Below are positions 51,975-61,698 of a stretch of DNA of 64,000 nucleotides, one piece after another. Every line of letters begins with the position of its first letter. The stretch's first letter is position 1. The translations under genes were made by a program, and so were the position numbers. Below the pieces are notes generated by a model. The model was not told the origin of the DNA. It ran no database searches and saw only the letters and a program-made list of their open reading frames with translations. Origin of the DNA: UBA4636 sp963650915 (lineage in GTDB: Bacteria; Bacillota; Clostridia; Christensenellales; Borkfalkiaceae); the NCBI GenBank assembly GCA_963650915.1, contig CAVJMJ010000013.1, positions 10,591 to 74,590 of the forward strand. The letters are read 5' to 3'.

Positions 51975-54545
51975 ATGGCTAAAAAACAATCAAGTCCTGA
52001 ACTTACTCAAGAGTTCAAAAAGACTCTCGAACAAACCAAGGTTATAAATATCGAAGTCGATAACGAAATGAAACGTTCGTTTATCGCTTACGCTATGGCG
52101 GTAAACGTTTCGCGTGCCATCCCCGACGTAAGAGACGGTTTAAAGCCCGTTCACAGAAGAATTTTGTATTCCATGAACGAAATCGGACTTACCCCCGATA
52201 AAGCCTACAAAAAGTGCGCCACCATCGTCGGTGACGTTTTAGGTAAATACCATCCCCACGGCGACAGTTCGGTTTACGACGCTTTGGTAAGGCTTGCTCA
52301 AAACTTTTCCATTAACCTTCCCTTGGTTGACGGACACGGAAACTTCGGTTCGGTCGACGGCGATCCCCCGGCGGCATATCGTTACACCGAAGCGAGAATG
52401 AGCAAACTTGCGCTCGAAATGCTTCGCGATATCGATAAAGAAACGGTTGACTTTTACCCCAACTTTGACGATACGAGAATGCAACCTACCGTACTTCCGT
52501 CGAGGATACCCAACCTTCTCGTAAACGGTTCGGACGGTATAGCGGTCGGTATGGCGACCAATATTCCTCCTCACAACTTAACCGAAGTAATCAACGGTAC
52601 CATAGCCCTTATCGACAACCCCGATATATCCATCGAAGAACTTATGGAGTACATACCCGCCCCCGATTATCCTACGGGTGCGACGTTACTCGGAAGAGCG
52701 GGCATAAAACAAGCCTATCTTACGGGTAAAGGTAACTATATACTTCGTTCCAAATGCGAAATCGAAGAATTCAACGGCGGAACGCGTTCGAGAATCATCG
52801 TTTCGGAAATTCCTTATCAGGTAAACAAACAAAAACTCATTGAAACCATAGCGGATATGGTTAAAACCAAAAAACTCGACGGAATATCCGACATCAACGA
52901 CGAATCCGACCGTACCGGCATGAGAATCGTTATAGAGGTCAAAAAGGACGCAAACGCTCAAGTCGTTTTGAACACGCTGTATAAACGCACCGCCCTTCAA
53001 ACGAGCGACGGCATCATTATGCTTGCCCTCGTAAACGGCGAACCAAAGGTTTTGAACCTTAAACAAGTTTTACAGGAATACATCAAGCATCAGATTTCCG
53101 TTACCGAAAGGAAAACTCGTTTCGATTTAAACAAAACGAAGGAAAGAGAACATATCGTAAAAGGCTTGGTTATCGCTCTTACCGACATCGACGAAGTAAT
53201 AGCAATCATCAAAAAATCCAAAGACAGATTCGAAGCGGCGACAAATTTAATGGCTCACTTCGAACTTTCCGATAAACAAGCCAACGCTATTTTGGAAATG
53301 AGGCTCCAAAGACTTACCTCTTTGGAAGTCGAAAAATTAAAGGAAGAGTTAGCAGAACTCGACGCGACCATTGCCGATTTAACCGACATTTTGGCTAAAC
53401 CCGAAAGAGTTATAGCCATCGTCAAGGAAGATTTGGCTACGGTAAGAGATAAATATCCCACGCCGAGGAAAACCGAACTTTCCTACGACCCGTCGAGCAT
53501 CGAAGACGCCGACCTTATCGAGCGTGAAGACGTGGTTATTTCGTTAACGCACGGCGGTTACATTAAACGCTTGCCCGTTTCGGAATATCGCTCTCAACGC
53601 AGAGGAGGAAGGGGCGTTACGGCGCATAAACCCAAAGACGAAGACTTCGTCGAAAAAATGTTCGTTTGCTCCACGCACGACAGATTATTGTTCTTTACGA
53701 ACTACGGCAAAGTTTATTCTGCGGTTGCCTTTACCATCCCCGAAGCCCAAAAGACGGCAAGGGGAAGGGCGCTTATCAACTTGTTGCAACTTTCCGACGG
53801 CGAAAGAGTTACCTCGGTTATTGCCGACAACGAAAGCGGAGAAGGCTTCATAGCCATGGCGACCAAACAGGGCTTGATTAAAAAGACTTCCATCAAAGAA
53901 TTCGATAACATCAGAAAGACGGGTAAGATTGCAGTTAACCTTCAAGAGGGCGACGAACTTATCTCGGTTGACTTTACGACGGGCGAAAACGAAATGATAG
54001 TGGCTTCTCACAGCGGTAAGTGCATAAGATTTGCCGAAACCGACGTAAGACCTACCGGAAGAGATACCCAAGGCGTTAAGGCAATGGAACTCGACGACGA
54101 CGATTACGTCGTGGATATGGTTATTTTGAAGGATGGTTACGACATTTTGACCATAAGTAACAACGGCTTCGGTAAACGTAGCGACGTTGAAGATTATCGT
54201 TTGCAAAACCGCGGAGGCAAGGGCATTAAAGCGGGCGTGTTCGACGAAAAGACGGGCAAACTTGCAAACCTTAAACAGGTTTCCGACGCCGAAGACATAA
54301 TGATTATCACCGATACGGGTACGATTATTCGTATTCACGCCGACGAGATTTCCAAGATCGGAAGAGACACCAAAGGCGTTATCATAATGAGAACTGACGA
54401 CAACGCGAAAGTTGCAACGGTTTCGATAACTCCTCGTGACGACGAACCCGAAGACGACGGCTTAGACGAAGACGGTCTCGACGACGCTTCGGAAGGCGAA
54501 GTCGAAGAGGCTTCCGATAACGGCACGCAAAACATCGAGGAATAA
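51975..54545 (+). CDS. gyrA: DNA gyrase subunit A
   Basis: 856 aa; GGAGG lies upstream. The catalytic Tyr is in AAYRYTEARM, and the quinolone-determining stretch reads GKYHPHGDSSVYDAL with the drug-sensitive Ser and Asp positions kept. The C-terminal beta-pinwheel carries the GyrA box QRRGGRG in EYRSQRRGGRGVTA, which marks gyrase and not topoisomerase IV. The last ~30 residues are acidic (DDEPEDDGLDEDGLDDASEG). Same operon as gyrB. Confidence 0.98.
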   Translation: MAKKQSSPELTQEFKKTLEQTKVINIEVDNEMKRSFIAYAMAVNVSRAIPDVRDGLKPVHRRILYSMNEIGLTPDKAYKKCATIVGDVLGKYHPHGDSSVYDALVRLAQNFSINLPLVDGHGNFGSVDGDPPAAYRYTEARMSKLALEMLRDIDKETVDFYPNFDDTRMQPTVLPSRIPNLLVNGSDGIAVGMATNIPPHNLTEVINGTIALIDNPDISIEELMEYIPAPDYPTGATLLGRAGIKQAYLTGKGNYILRSKCEIEEFNGGTRSRIIVSEIPYQVNKQKLIETIADMVKTKKLDGISDINDESDRTGMRIVIEVKKDANAQVVLNTLYKRTALQTSDGIIMLALVNGEPKVLNLKQVLQEYIKHQISVTERKTRFDLNKTKEREHIVKGLVIALTDIDEVIAIIKKSKDRFEAATNLMAHFELSDKQANAILEMRLQRLTSLEVEKLKEELAELDATIADLTDILAKPERVIAIVKEDLATVRDKYPTPRKTELSYDPSSIEDADLIEREDVVISLTHGGYIKRLPVSEYRSQRRGGRGVTAHKPKDEDFVEKMFVCSTHDRLLFFTNYGKVYSAVAFTIPEAQKTARGRALINLLQLSDGERVTSVIADNESGEGFIAMATKQGLIKKTSIKEFDNIRKTGKIAVNLQEGDELISVDFTTGENEMIVASHSGKCIRFAETDVRPTGRDTQGVKAMELDDDDYVVDMVILKDGYDILTISNNGFGKRSDVEDYRLQNRGGKGIKAGVFDEKTGKLANLKQVSDAEDIMIITDTGTIIRIHADEISKIGRDTKGVIIMRTDDNAKVATVSITPRDDEPEDDGLDEDGLDDASEGEVEEASDNGTQNIEE

Positions 54546-54566
54546 CTACTTATAACTTAAAATCAA

Positions 54567-54596
54567 AAAACGACGCGATTTTTGTCGCGTCGTTTT
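54567..54596 (+). terminator. Terminator of gyrB-gyrA
   Basis: AAAACGACGCGA and TCGCGTCGTTTT, perfect 12-bp arms with a TTTTG loop. Confidence 0.88.
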
Positions 54597-54739
54597 GGCG
54601 TTTTTCGGGCTAAATACCGAAAGAATAATGTAAATTTCACGGGTAATTCATTTTAGAGGGGGAATTTTACTGTTAAAAACGGCGTTGCTGTGCTACAATA
54701 AGATACGAACTATAACGTTACGATTTAAGGAGGCTTAAT

Positions 54740-56647
54740 ATGGAAGAAAAAATCAGAGTGCAAGACGACCTTTATATGTTTACCAATAAAGAATGGCTTG
54801 ACAAAGCGGTTATTCCCGACGATAAACCGACGACGGGCGGGTTTTCAGACTTGGCAACCCAAGTCGAAGATTTACTTATTGCCGACTTCAAAAAAATGTC
54901 GCAAGGCAAAACGGCTGTTCCCGACGCAAATACCGAAAAGGCGGTAGCCCTTTATAAAATCGCAAAAAACGTAGAAAAGAGAAACAAAGAAGGCTTGAAG
55001 CCCGTTTTGAAAACGCTTGAAAAAATATATAATCTTAACACCGTTGCCGATTTCAACAAAAAATTGAAGGAAATGGTTTTAAACGATTATCCTTTACCTT
55101 TTTCGTTAAGCGTGGATACCGATATGAAGGACAGTCTTCATTACGCATTGATGATTACGGGACCTTCTACTATTTTACCCGATACGACTTACTATAAAGA
55201 AGAATTAAAAGCGCAACACGACGCCCTTTTGTCCGTTTGGAAGAATATGGCTTCAAAACTTCTCGGTTATACTCCGCTAAACGAGGAGGAAAGGACGACT
55301 TACGTCGAAAACGCAATAAAATTCGACGCCATAATAGCGACTTTGGTAAAAAGCAGCGAAGAATGGTCGGAATACGTTAAAATGTACAACCCCATGACGC
55401 TTAAAAAAGTTTGCTCGCTTATAAAGCCCGTTAAGCTTAAAAAGTTATTGACCGCATTTTACGGCGAAAACTTACCCGAAGAAATAATCGTTGCCGACGT
55501 AAAGTGGCTTAAAGGCTTTAAAACTTTGTTTTCCGAAGAAACCTTTACCCTTTATAAATGCTGGGCTTACGTCGATAAAGTTATTCAATCTTCAAGTCTT
55601 TTGAGCGAAGAATTAAGGGAAACGGGTGCAATTTATTCCATGGCGTTGTCGGGCGTGCAAAGTCTGCCGACCATCGAAAAACAGGCTTATAGGCTGGCTT
55701 CCGGATGTTTTTCCGAACCCGTCGGCTTGTATTACGGTCGCAAATATTTCGGCGAGGAAGCCAAACGCGACGTCGTTGAAATGGTTAAAGAAATCATCGC
55801 AACTTACAAAAAACGCGTTCAAAGAAACGACTTTTTATCGGAAGAAACCAAGCAAAAAGCCCTTTTGAAACTCGATAAAATAGAAATAAAAATGGGCTAT
55901 CCCGATAAAGCCGACGAAATTTACGATTCTTTTACCGTTTCTAAAAACGCTTCTTTGTATCAAAGTATAGAAGGTATCAAAGCGGTAAAGACAAAAGATA
56001 ACTTCGATAAACTTTACAAAGACGTCGACAGGGCGAAATGGGTTATGCCGGGGCATATGGTAAACGCCTGCTATAATCCGTTTTCAAACGATATAACCTT
56101 CCCCGCGGCTATACTTCAACCGCCGTTTTATTCCATCAAGCAGACGAGAAGCCAAAATCTCGGCGGTATAGGTGCGGTTATCGGACACGAAATTTCCCAC
56201 GCCTTCGATAACAACGGCGCAAAGTGCGACGAAAACGGCAACCTCAACAACTGGTGGACAAAAGACGATTTTAAAAAATTCACTCTTAAAACCAAGGCGA
56301 TGATTAAAGAGTTCGAAGGAATCGAACTTCCTTGGGGCAAGGTAAACGCAAAATTCATCGTAAGCGAAAACATTGCCGACAACGGCGGTATGGCTGTAAC
56401 CTTGGAAATTATGAGCGGTATGAAAGACGCCGACTATAAAGAATACTTCTTTAACTGGGCGCGCATATGGTGCATGAAGGCGAGAGAGGAATATTTGAAA
56501 CTTCTTTTGCAAGTCGACGTTCACGCTCCCTGCATATTAAGGGCTAACATGCAACCGAGGAACTTTACCGAATGGTACGATACCTTTGAGGTAAAAAGCA
56601 CCGATAAAATGTATATCGCACCGCAAAAACGGGTTGTCATTTGGTAA
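54740..56647 (+). CDS. M13-family metallopeptidase (PepO/neprilysin-like)
   Basis: 635 aa with AAGGAGG upstream and no signal peptide or membrane helix. Zinc motif HEISHAFDNNGAKCDENGNLNNWW (HExxH) with the ENIADNGG (third ligand Glu and D) block, and the NAYYxP-like NACYNPFSNDITFPAAILQPPF substrate strand. The C-terminal end (ADMQPR..FEVKSTDKMYIAP) fits. It cleaves short peptides in the cytoplasm, like lactococcal PepO. Monogenic. Confidence 0.93.
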   Translation: MEEKIRVQDDLYMFTNKEWLDKAVIPDDKPTTGGFSDLATQVEDLLIADFKKMSQGKTAVPDANTEKAVALYKIAKNVEKRNKEGLKPVLKTLEKIYNLNTVADFNKKLKEMVLNDYPLPFSLSVDTDMKDSLHYALMITGPSTILPDTTYYKEELKAQHDALLSVWKNMASKLLGYTPLNEEERTTYVENAIKFDAIIATLVKSSEEWSEYVKMYNPMTLKKVCSLIKPVKLKKLLTAFYGENLPEEIIVADVKWLKGFKTLFSEETFTLYKCWAYVDKVIQSSSLLSEELRETGAIYSMALSGVQSLPTIEKQAYRLASGCFSEPVGLYYGRKYFGEEAKRDVVEMVKEIIATYKKRVQRNDFLSEETKQKALLKLDKIEIKMGYPDKADEIYDSFTVSKNASLYQSIEGIKAVKTKDNFDKLYKDVDRAKWVMPGHMVNACYNPFSNDITFPAAILQPPFYSIKQTRSQNLGGIGAVIGHEISHAFDNNGAKCDENGNLNNWWTKDDFKKFTLKTKAMIKEFEGIELPWGKVNAKFIVSENIADNGGMAVTLEIMSGMKDADYKEYFFNWARIWCMKAREEYLKLLLQVDVHAPCILRANMQPRNFTEWYDTFEVKSTDKMYIAPQKRVVIW

Positions 56648-56650
56648 CAA

Positions 56651-56670
56651 AAAAGCCCGTTAACGGGCTT
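56651..56670 (+). terminator. Hairpin followed by the CTTATAG motif
   Basis: AAAGCCCG and CGGGCTTA arms directly after the M13 stop, then TATAGAGGCACTTTTATAT. No perfect T-run. Confidence 0.5.
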
Positions 56671-56731
56671 ATAGAGGCACTTTTATATAAAAAATAAAGC
56701 AAAACATTTCAGCTAAGAATTCGGAGAAGCA

Positions 56732-58225
56732 ATGAAAAAATTATTATCGATACTGTTGTCCTTTTTAATCGTACTTACCATGGCGTCTTGCACGCAAACG
56801 ACGCCCAAGCCCACACCGCTAAGTGCCGACCTTATAAACATCGACCTTTACGCCGTTAACGATTTACACGGCAACGTGCTTAAAGGGAACGGCAGTTCGA
56901 CGGGAGCGGCAATTACGAATACCGCTTCTTATTTTAACAGGATGACTTCGTATAATAAAAATTCGATAGTTTTTTCGACGGGCGATATGTGGCAGGGTTC
57001 GTCGGAATCCAACAATACGTACGGAAAACTCGTAACCGAATGGATGAATTTGGTCGGGTTTACAAGTATGACCGTCGGAAACCATGAATTCGACTGGGGC
57101 ATGGAGAGAATAATCGAAAACGAAGAACTTGCAGAATTCCCATTCCTCGGCATAAACGTTTACGATAGAGAAACGAATAACAGATGCGACGAGTTTGCTT
57201 CTTCGGTAATGGTTGAAAAAAGCGGTATAAAAATAGGAATAATCGGCGCGATAGGCGATTGTTACAGTTCGATATCGAGCAGTAAAGTAAGCGACGTTTA
57301 CTTTAAGGTAGGTGACGAACTTACCGAACTCGTAAAAGAAGAATCCGAAAAATTAAGAGACGACGGCGCAGACGTCGTGGTATATTCCCTTCACGACGGC
57401 TACTCGGGCGGTAATTACCAAACGACGAGTAAAAAAGCCCCTACGTTAAATGCCTCCGCAATAGAAGGTTTTTACAACGTAAGCCTGTCAAACGGCTACG
57501 TGGACGTGGTTTTTGAAGGACATACCCATCAAAACTACGTATACAAAGACGAATACGGCGTTTATCACGTGCAAGCGGCGTCAAACAACAGAGCGATAGC
57601 CCACGTCGACCTCGACGTAAACAAAAAAACGGGCGACGTAACCGTAAACACGGTGGAATCTTCGTCGACTTCCTCTATTATAGACGGTTCCGACGCCGAA
57701 ACCGACGCGCTTTTCGATAAATACGCCGAAGACATAGGCAAGGTTTACGAGGTTATAGGCAGAAATTCCAAAAAAAGATATTCCGAAGAAATAGAAGATC
57801 TTTGCGCCGATCTTTACCTCGAAGCGGGGCTTGAAGAATGGGGTGGTGAATACGAGATATTCCTCGCCGGCGGTTATTTAAAGACGAGAAGCCCTTATAA
57901 TCTCGATGCGGGAGACGTTTGTTATAAAGACTTACAATCGCTTATGCCTTTCGATAACGAAATAGTCTTATGCTCGATTTCGGGCTACTATTTGTCCAAA
58001 CAATTCATCAACACCGATAACGAAAACTACCATTGCAGTTATTCCGATTACGGCAATCAAAACAAGTCGAATATAGATTCTTCAAAGACTTATTACGTGG
58101 TTGTAGACAGTTACACTTCGGACTACGCACCCAATAATTTGACGGTAATAAAACTGTATTCAAAGTCGAATTTCTACGCAAGAGATTTGCTTTGCGAATA
58201 CGTTAAAAACGGAAAATTCGCATAA
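56732..58225 (+). CDS. Lipid-anchored 5'-nucleotidase/metallophosphatase
   Basis: 497 aa. A signal peptide ends in lipobox LTMASC (Cys about 21). Metallophosphatase motifs in order: AVNDLHGNVLKG, FSTGDMWQGS, VGNHEFDWG, SLHDGYSGG and FEGHTHQNYV, giving the two-metal site. The C-terminal 5'-nucleotidase domain holds VDSYTSDYAPNNL. It would hydrolyse extracellular nucleotides for salvage. No sortase signal. Downstream lies a terminator at 58250. Confidence 0.93.
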   Translation: MKKLLSILLSFLIVLTMASCTQTTPKPTPLSADLINIDLYAVNDLHGNVLKGNGSSTGAAITNTASYFNRMTSYNKNSIVFSTGDMWQGSSESNNTYGKLVTEWMNLVGFTSMTVGNHEFDWGMERIIENEELAEFPFLGINVYDRETNNRCDEFASSVMVEKSGIKIGIIGAIGDCYSSISSSKVSDVYFKVGDELTELVKEESEKLRDDGADVVVYSLHDGYSGGNYQTTSKKAPTLNASAIEGFYNVSLSNGYVDVVFEGHTHQNYVYKDEYGVYHVQAASNNRAIAHVDLDVNKKTGDVTVNTVESSSTSSIIDGSDAETDALFDKYAEDIGKVYEVIGRNSKKRYSEEIEDLCADLYLEAGLEEWGGEYEIFLAGGYLKTRSPYNLDAGDVCYKDLQSLMPFDNEIVLCSISGYYLSKQFINTDNENYHCSYSDYGNQNKSNIDSSKTYYVVVDSYTSDYAPNNLTVIKLYSKSNFYARDLLCEYVKNGKFA

Positions 58226-58249
58226 TCGAGTTTATAAAAATTAACGATT

Positions 58250-58297
58250 AAAAAACGGCAAAAACAGACCTATAGGTCGGTTTTCGCCGTTTTTTTA
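58250..58297 (+). terminator. Terminator of the 5'-nucleotidase gene with CTATAG motif
   Basis: AAAACGGC..AAAC.GACC and GGTC.GTTTT.GCCGTTTTTTT pair over a long stem; the loop is TATA. Confidence 0.88.
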
Positions 58298-58450
58298 ATT
58301 TCAGATACATAAAAAAAGTTGCTTTTTTCAAGGCAATAAAAGCCCGAAAAAGATTAACGAACGCCGATTTATAATAAACGCCGTGCGTATAGCAAACGCC
58401 GTGTTATAACGAAAGGCATATAACGGACGCTTAGCATAAGTAAATTACGC

Positions 58451-58650
58451 ATAACGAAGTTTCGGTATATAAACGAATGCTTCGCATAAGCAAATTACGC
58501 ATAACGAAGTTTCGGTATATAAACGAATGCTTCGCATAAGCAAATTACGCATAACGAAGTTTCGGTATATAAACGAATGCTTCGCATAAGCAAATTACGC
58601 ATAACGAAGTTTCGGTATATAAACGAATGCTTCGCATAAGCAAATTACGC
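58451..58650. repeat. Four exact 50-bp tandem repeats
   Basis: Copies start at 58451, 58501, 58551 and 58601 and look identical (ATAACGAAGTTTCGGTATAT at the head). A diverged partial copy precedes and one follows. No spacers, so not CRISPR. Confidence 0.95.
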
Positions 58651-58666
58651 CATAACGAAGGCGACG

Positions 58667-58755
58667 CCGTTAAACAAGCGGATAGACAAGCCGTTAAACA
58701 AGCCGTTAAACCGTTAAACAAACCGTTAAAACAAGCGGTTAAAATTAAACGTTAA
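58667..58755. repeat. Short CCGTTAAACAAG repeats
   Basis: Five or more degenerate copies lie immediately beyond the 50-bp array. The last bases overlap the end of the minus-strand kinase gene. Confidence 0.7.
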
Positions 58756-60403
58756 AGCAACTTCCGCCGATGAACTCTCTTAATATGGAGTTGCAGGGGA
58801 TAACCGATTCGTCCTCGATGGGCTTAAAGTATTTCAAATATTTAATAAGCCTGTTTGCGACGAGGAATTGAGGGTCTTTGTAACCGATTTCTCTTAACGC
58901 AGGTAACGCTTGTTTTCTTAAAACGCACAGTTCGTAACTCAAACTGGAATTGAAGACGAAATCCGCCGTTTCCTGATTGGGGTAAATCCAACGGAATTCT
59001 CCGTTTCTTACCGATTGCCACATATCTATGGTGGCGGCGGCGGGGCAGTTTCTGAACTTCATATCGCGCACTATACGCCTAATCAAACGAAGGTTTGTAA
59101 TCGACAGCGGTGAATGGTTATCTACGCTCGTCGGTGCTTGCGGGGCGATGAAAACTTTAAACTTTTGATGTTTGGGAATTGACGCCGTAAGTTTTTCGTT
59201 CAGGGCGTGTATGCCTTCTATAATAATGGGGCTTGATTGATCGACTTTAATCGTCGCACCCTTTTCGCGCTTTCCCGTCTGGAAGTTGAAGTGCGGAAGA
59301 GTTACTTCTTCGCCGTTTATGAGATCGAAAAGGTCTTTGTTGAAAAGTTCGATATCGAGGCAATTTATATGTTCCAAGTCGAGGTCTTCTCTGTCGCAAT
59401 TTTGGATTTTGCAAATAGTGTCCTTTTCAAAGTAATAGTCGTCCATGGAAATCATGACGGGTTGAATGCCTCTTGCCAAAAGTTCTATTTTAAGTCTGTT
59501 GCAAAAGGTTGTTTTTCCGCTCGAACTCGGCCCCGCAATGGCGACGAGCCTTATATTTTCGATATCGTTTTCTATTGCGTCGCCGAGGTAGGTTAATTGC
59601 TCGTTGTGTCTTGCTTCGCACATCTGAACGAACTCTAACTCTTTACCTTCTTCTATTTTGCGGTTAATGTCGGGAATGGTTTGAAGGTGGGTTTTTTCAG
59701 CCCATTTTATGGCTTTTTGCAAGGTTTTGCCGTAAGTCGATTCTTCCTGAAATTCCGGGATTTCCGCATCGAGTTCGTGCCTCGGGTATTGTATTATCAT
59801 GCCGGGACTGTACGGCGTAATGGTATAACTATGTATGCACCCCGTCGACGGCAACATGTAAGAATTAAGATAGTTATAATAATCCCCGCATTTATAAAGA
59901 TGAACGGTGGCTTCGGGACGATATTTTAAAATATTTATTTTATCCTGAAGGTTATATTTGTTGTAAATTTGGGTGGCTTCTTCCTTGGTAACGGTAACCC
60001 TTTCGATTGGTAAATCTAAGTCTATAAGCCGTTTAACTTCGTTTTTTATAGCCTCTACCGCTCTTGACATGTTGAAATTTTTCCTGTCCGCTTGACAAAA
60101 AATGGAACGGGAAACGTTATACGTAAACCTGATTTTTACGTCGGGATACAAATTGTAAAAAGCCATTGCTATAACGTAACGCAAGGTTGCCTGATATGCT
60201 TTGCCCGCTTCGCTGTTGGTTAAGTCCAAAAGTTTAATTTCCATGCCGTTATTCTTTTCGGAAAGGGCGTAGCGAAGTTCTTTTACCTGTAAGCCGACTT
60301 GGCAAAGAACTAAATTTTTGCGTTGGCTTTCGGGTACCAAATCGATAACCCGAGTGCCGTTTTCGACGTTTAAGTCTTGATTTTTAAAATGTACTTGAAT
60401 CAT
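58745..60403 (-). CDS. Uridine-kinase-like protein with TGS/ThrRS-like N-terminal part
   Basis: 552 aa; AGGAG upstream of the start. The N-terminal TGS-like fold (IQVHFKNQDLNVENGTRVIDLVP) and a ThrRS second-domain-like region (residues ~65-220: YVIAMAFYNLYPDVKIRFTYNVS, KYNLQDKINILKYR) precede a P-loop kinase domain with GPSSSGKTTFCNRLK (Walker A), MDDYYFEKDT and IIEGIHALNE. This combination is known for a family of Udk-related nucleoside kinases. Phosphorylation of uridine/cytidine is the likely reaction; a modified role through the ThrRS-like part is unknown. Confidence 0.88.
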   Translation of the reverse strand: MIQVHFKNQDLNVENGTRVIDLVPESQRKNLVLCQVGLQVKELRYALSEKNNGMEIKLLDLTNSEAGKAYQATLRYVIAMAFYNLYPDVKIRFTYNVSRSIFCQADRKNFNMSRAVEAIKNEVKRLIDLDLPIERVTVTKEEATQIYNKYNLQDKINILKYRPEATVHLYKCGDYYNYLNSYMLPSTGCIHSYTITPYSPGMIIQYPRHELDAEIPEFQEESTYGKTLQKAIKWAEKTHLQTIPDINRKIEEGKELEFVQMCEARHNEQLTYLGDAIENDIENIRLVAIAGPSSSGKTTFCNRLKIELLARGIQPVMISMDDYYFEKDTICKIQNCDREDLDLEHINCLDIELFNKDLFDLINGEEVTLPHFNFQTGKREKGATIKVDQSSPIIIEGIHALNEKLTASIPKHQKFKVFIAPQAPTSVDNHSPLSITNLRLIRRIVRDMKFRNCPAAATIDMWQSVRNGEFRWIYPNQETADFVFNSSLSYELCVLRKQALPALREIGYKDPQFLVANRLIKYLKYFKPIEDESVIPCNSILREFIGGSCFNV

Positions 60404-60889
60404 ATATTCTCCTGTATTTTCCTGTTATATTTTCGATATTATATAAAATGTTTATTTAACTATATAAGACGCTATACTTATATATTGTATTAACGATTTT
60501 GAGATTATATCAGCGGTGCCGTAAAACGGTACCGAAATTAAACGGTCGGTTTATCGAGATGTTTCGGTTGCCGACCGTTTTTAGGCTGTTTTGGCTTTAT
60601 ATTGTAGCATACTTTTTGCCCGATTGCAATAGGGAAATCAAAAAAAGTCGTCGTTTTTGCAAAAATAATGCCGAAAAACACGACTTTTGCTTTATTTTAC
60701 GGTCGCTTTCGACCGAAAAAGCCGTTTACACGCCGAATTTTAGAACTTTTTGCTCAATGCAAATGACTACCGTCGTATAAAAAGGCAACGTTATGTACGC
60801 CGAATTTTTAAACTTTCCGCCATATGATTATACTACCGCCGTAGACTATACTATCGCCGTAGACTATATTTTAGTTTATATAAAAGCAA

Positions 60890-60920
60890 AAAGGTCGCCG
60901 TTTTTTGGGGGGCGACCTTA
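60890..60920 (-). terminator. Terminator of the endonuclease/lipoprotein unit
   Basis: AAGGTCGCC and GGCGACCTT arms; the minus strand ends in TTTTTGCTTTT. Confidence 0.75.
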
Positions 60921-60975
60921 AAAGTGCAATTTAATAATTTAAAAGTGCAATTTAATAATTTAAAAGTGCAATAAA
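60920..60975. repeat. 21-bp tandem repeat
   Basis: AAAAGTGCAATTTAATAATT copies begin at 60920, 60941 and 60962; the third is partial. Confidence 0.9.
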
Positions 60976-60995
60976 ATCTTTAAAAGACTGTTTGA

Positions 60996-61697
60996 TTACT
61001 TTTGGAAAGAGTAAGTCGTTCTTACCTGTCCGCCGTTTCCGTTGACGTAATCGATTTTTATCGTTTTAAGTGACGTTTGATTGAAAGAAAGGCTTAACGC
61101 GCAATCGGTTGCGACCAAGTTATCGTTCATAAATAACTTCTTTGCCGAAGTAACTTTTGCGGACAAACTCGTTACCGAAACTTTAATGTCGGTAAGATTG
61201 GATTTCGTCAAATCCAAAGTCACGTCGGAGATGTCGGAAAAATCAATATCGGTATCTTCGCCTTCGATTTTTTCCGTCGTGCCGTCCTTGAAAACTTTCA
61301 CCGTACCCGAAACCACTTCGTAAGAATCGTCGGGGTAGGTAATAACGCCGTTATTTACGGTGATTTTGCTTATTTTCGCAACGGAATAATTTACGGTGTT
61401 ATAGTCGCTTCCGTAAATAATAACGTATTCGTCGGTAAGCGTTAAGTTGTTTTGAGTGGTTTTTACCGTTACGGTAACTTGTTTGTAGTCGTCCGTAAGT
61501 AAGTCGTTTACCGTTTTTAAAACGGTATCGACGTCTACTACGGGAGCGGGGTCGTCTTTTCCGCCCGAACTACTCGACCCGCCGGAACTACTCGAACCGC
61601 CCGAACTACTCGAATCGCCGGTATGGTCGGGGATTTCGCACGAACAAAGGGTGAACAATAAAAGCAAGGTTATAAAAATCGTTATAAATTTTTTCAT
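60996..61697 (-). CDS. Lipoprotein with Ser/Gly linker and beta-rich domain
   Basis: 233 aa. Signal peptide with lipobox FTLCSC (Cys ~20) followed by threefold SSSSGG linker (SSSSGGSSSSGGSSSSGG, DNA repeats at ~61567-61615). The mature domain is Thr/Val-rich beta (YKQVTVTVKTTQNNLTLTDEYVIIYGSD.., KITVNNGVITYPDDSYEVVSG). It resembles lipoproteins with outer-membrane-carrier-like folds, without a named family. GGAGGAAG lies inside the end of the endonuclease gene; 1 nt separates them, so translation is coupled. Confidence 0.75.
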   Translation of the reverse strand: MKKFITIFITLLLLFTLCSCEIPDHTGDSSSSGGSSSSGGSSSSGGKDDPAPVVDVDTVLKTVNDLLTDDYKQVTVTVKTTQNNLTLTDEYVIIYGSDYNTVNYSVAKISKITVNNGVITYPDDSYEVVSGTVKVFKDGTTEKIEGEDTDIDFSDISDVTLDLTKSNLTDIKVSVTSLSAKVTSAKKLFMNDNLVATDCALSLSFNQTSLKTIKIDYVNGNGGQVRTTYSFQK

Positions 61698-61698
61698 G

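Larger units (their letters stand above)
58226..58744. other. 519-bp gene-free region with a four-copy 50-bp repeat
   Basis: Contains the terminator at 58250, the 50-bp repeats at 58451-58650 and short CCGTTAAACAAG repeats at 58667-58755. No coding frame. Confidence 0.7.
60404..60995. other. 592-bp gene-free region
   Basis: Holds CCGCCGTAGACTATACTAT direct repeats near 60829-60870, a minus-strand terminator at 60890 and a 21-bp tandem repeat at 60920. A 93-codon frame at 60499 has no SD and is not accepted. Confidence 0.6.

Noticed and set aside
58451..58650. CRISPR array
   Set aside because: Units are identical and adjoin without spacers; no cas genes.
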